In this document: in pieces, positions 61,533 through 64,000 of the stretch
How the letters are laid out: every line of letters starts with the position of its first letter
How positions within the stretch are numbered: the stretch's first letter is position 1
Assembly: GCA_002633005.1 (NCBI GenBank)
Contig: NMRA01000188.1
Coordinates: 658,377-722,376, forward strand
Direction of reading: 5' to 3'
From: Phoronis australis
Taxonomy: Eukaryota; Phoronida; Phoronidae
DNA: 64,000 nt
Translations under genes and position numbers: made by a program
The notes under the pieces: model-generated
Databases searched by the model: none
Seen by the model: only the letters and a program-made list of their open reading frames with translations
What the model was told of the DNA's origin: nothing

Positions 61533-61980
61533 CAGTGCCAGCTTGCATGAAACAGTCCCAAATAGGGACTCAACTAATCTTCTACGATCCCTATCTACAT
61601 CGTATTTGTTTCATTCTATACTCTCAGGCGTGATATTTTTTCTATCATTTTATCTTTATCATGAGCTCTTCTTTGACTAATGACATTTTCTAATAATATA
61701 ACTGAAAATCAATCCCTTAATTCAATTAATATAATTTGGAACTTAGTCCTTAAATTACGGGCACTGCATGAAAAGATCCCTACTTATTTTCAATAATATA
61801 GAGATTTCAACGTCGAGTTTACTTTCGGTTTTGTGTTAAAGTAAAAAATTGACTTAAAGTTATGAGACTAAAGCAGCATAGGAAAGGGCAATCATTGTTC
61901 TCACCAGTCCACAAATTTGCTGTAGATCTAGGGAACTTAGTTGAGTCCCTATTTGGGAAGATTTCATGCAGCCGACTACA
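61533..61980. mobile_element. Miniature inverted-repeat element, GCATGAA-TIR family (copy B)
   Basis: It starts CAGTGCC, then GCATGAAACAGTCCCAAATA, and the complement appears near 61938-61970. Internal blocks match copy A in inverted order. The + strand frame 61862-62080 shares part of its translation with the - strand frame of copy A. Confidence 0.65.
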
Positions 61981-62902
61981 GGGGTCTCGCGCTACTGGCT
62001 TATTTACACTAATTTGGAAAGGCTTTGTCCAGTCACGCCTGCTGTGGGTCATAAAAGAGATAATGATACCTAGCAGGTGACGCGACAAACAGAACTGCTC
62101 TCGTTTACCACTTTGATGCAGATTCACAGTTACTGTGAAATTAAGAATTGTGTTCTTATAAACCATCCTACTGTCAAGTTGTTTCGGGAGACTTGAGTCT
62201 CAATGCTTTGTGCGCAACGGCGATGCACAATTTTTAAAGCTGTGTTCACAATGATCAAAATTAAAACCAGAGAGCAAATATGTATCCCCTGCTTTCATTT
62301 TAAAATAATTAATATTTCAGTCGTGAGCGTAAAAACTACATGACATTCTCATGTGGTTACCGCCCCATATGCCAACTCCGGAATGGTCTCTCACGACAAC
62401 TTAGCGTTATATTTGGCTCACTACTTTAAAAGCAACACGTAGCCCCTCGCATGGTTATATAGGGGCCACAACACTCCCCATCACTTTCTGTTTTAATTTC
62501 GGTTCATGTATTTTAAGCGTGGTGTAGGCCAAATCTGCCCACCGTTTGAGAGGTTTTAACCTTGTCAAAAATTCATTTTACACTTAAAAAGTTATCACTT
62601 AAAAAGCGCTCACTGTCTTCACTAATCCTTTCTGGTTCAATACATATCATCCTTGAAGCTTGTCTATGGGAATTAAAATAACTTTAAAAGAATTCCAACT
62701 TCACTTTTTTATCTTTCCACCGCCCGTAATAACCACATAATATTTCAATTGACGTTAGCGTGAGACTGCAGCGAAGCACGTGACCTGTTGCGTGACACTT
62801 TCGAAAAGTAGTATAGGAAGATAGATATCCTCTGGAGTTTGTAAGATTTGTGTCCCTTGGACTTTTTGTTCTTCAACGCGTGATTTCGCGTGACTTCGTC
62901 AA
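61981..62902. other. Upstream region of the 62903 gene start
   Basis: No coding signal. Near 62755-62800 there are TGACGTTA (CRE-like), CACGTGAC (E-box) and a second GCGTGAC, a reasonable promoter layout for the gene starting at 62903. Confidence 0.35.
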
Positions 62903-62960
62903 ATGGCATCCGGTGAGGGAAGCTCGAGTGAACCGCGACAGATTTTCATAGATGTTCAAA
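62903..62960 (+). CDS. Probable first coding exon of an unidentified gene
   Basis: ATG with G at +4 opens MASGEGSSSEPRQIFIDVQ and meets a consensus donor (AAA then GTATGT, 62961). A promoter-like region lies upstream. A possible second exon, phase-compatible and only 39 bases, could be 63960-63998 (TTACAG before it, GT after). I do not recognise the product. The gene would be divergent from TPP2, 3.9 kb apart. Confidence 0.35.
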
Positions 62961-64000
62961 GTATGTTGTTTTCATTGTCTCCAGATTCATGGTGTGGTAT
63001 AATTATATACTCAATGTGCATGCATGTTTCGTTCGATGTTTTTCTCTATAATTTGAATTGAGTAAATTTTCATGTAACTGCCTAACTAGTGTGTACCATG
63101 CCATGCCCATAGATGATCATCACCCTGCAACTCAACCTTTCCGAAAGCTCGTCTGGAAGTCATGATGATTTTCTGACAAAAACTTTGTGAAGAAGCAACT
63201 CAGTTAAATTAAGAAGAGGGATTTTCAGTGCCATTTAAGTTGCATTTCTGATTCAAATTACCTTGTTATCTTTCAAAAATGGAAGCTTCACAGTCGTCTG
63301 TCTGCTTCCTTATCTACTTCAATATGTTATTACCCGTGTTCGAAAAGCAAGATTCATGTACACGCGCTATTCAGCAAACAAGATGACACACACGCAGTGC
63401 CAGCTGTTTGCTTCTGGGACTTGAATGGAAGACAGTGTAACTAGTAAATGCTTTATTCAATGAAAACTTTGAAGTGTTGATATTGGTTACACTGATGTTT
63501 ATGGACTTCGCCATCTTATTCAAAGTTGGTTACCTGTTCAGTGATGTCATCGAGATTAAGCCTGACACCTACCAGTGATTCAATGTTCATTTACATTGTA
63601 GAAAATGTGTTGGACACACAATCAATCTGTTGTAGACGTGCTTCCAGTGAATCATCTGATCTTCAAGTACCCGCTGACGGGCAATTGCCTATTAACTGAC
63701 TGGTTAGCTCACTTGCCAGTTTTATCGGGATTACTTGTTCGATTTCAGAGTCAAGTGATCTTGATTTTTCAAGGTCGCCAAAAAAAATTTATTGTCGCAT
63801 TGATGAAGGCGAGCCCTGTTTTACCAGAAGAAAGATAACGGTTCAGAGTTGTCATTTAAACTCGTGAAAGTGTAGGTTTTTCGAACACTTGTCAAACGTA
63901 AAACATTTCAAATGAACAGTTCATGTAGGGAGTGCGGTAACTTACTATCCTTGTTACAGGTATGATCATTGTCAGTACTTTTCATTCTGCTTCACCAGGT
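62961..64000. other. Probable intron of the unidentified + strand gene
   Basis: AT-rich. The 77-codon frame at 63605-63838 shows no recognisable domain. Confidence 0.3.

Overview
This is animal genomic DNA, AT-rich and intron-rich, with single 'n' bases that look like assembly joins (13159, 28019, 36486, 59687). Two genes are recognised with confidence. One is a Cdx (caudal-type ParaHox) homeobox exon on the + strand. The other is a nearly complete tripeptidyl peptidase II gene (TPP2) on the - strand, with about 28 coding exons. The Cdx homeodomain is of the standard bilaterian type, and the TPP2 product keeps almost the same residue register as the human protein. Many small terminal-inverted-repeat (TIR) transposons fill the introns. 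I infer an invertebrate deuterostome, with a hemichordate (acorn worm) as first guess and a lancelet or echinoderm as alternatives. The sequence alone does not settle this.

Layout: 1-10369 is non-coding and is most likely the large 5' intron of Cdx; exon 1 is not in the window. 10370-10626 is the last Cdx coding exon with the whole homeobox, followed by a probable 3' UTR to about 12030. 12031-18510 is intergenic with a few small repeats. 18511-18585 is a hairpin with AATAAA on both strands. 18586-21693 is the TPP2 3' region, including a possible alternative last exon. 21694-58991 is TPP2, tail-to-tail with Cdx. 59000-62900 is the TPP2 upstream region, crowded with transposons. 62903-62960 looks like the first coding exon of an unidentified + strand gene.

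TPP2: conceptual splicing gives 1211 codons, plus one exon of about 33 codons that seems lost in an assembly gap, for about 1245 residues (human about 1249). The subtilisin residues Asp43, His264, Asn362 and Ser449 are all present. Four structures inside the gene stand out. A 43-bp minisatellite of about 43 perfect units in intron 23 is built from copies of that intron's own 5' splice site. The missing exon 24 lies at the 'n' ending that array. A 1.9-kb tandem duplication of exons 17-18 has an 'n' exactly at its junction and would break the frame if both copies were used. A 2.45-kb near-perfect palindrome sits in intron 1.

Mobile DNA: a 1.6-kb hAT-like element with 8-bp target duplications, whose uninserted target is present 2.2 kb away; a 2.0-kb TIR element; a three-copy miniature element family (MITE) whose copies share a short reading frame; TA-flanked Tc1-like miniature elements; a 145-bp palindromic hAT-like element; and several dispersed repeat pairs.

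I found no tRNA, rRNA or CRISPR array that I could support.
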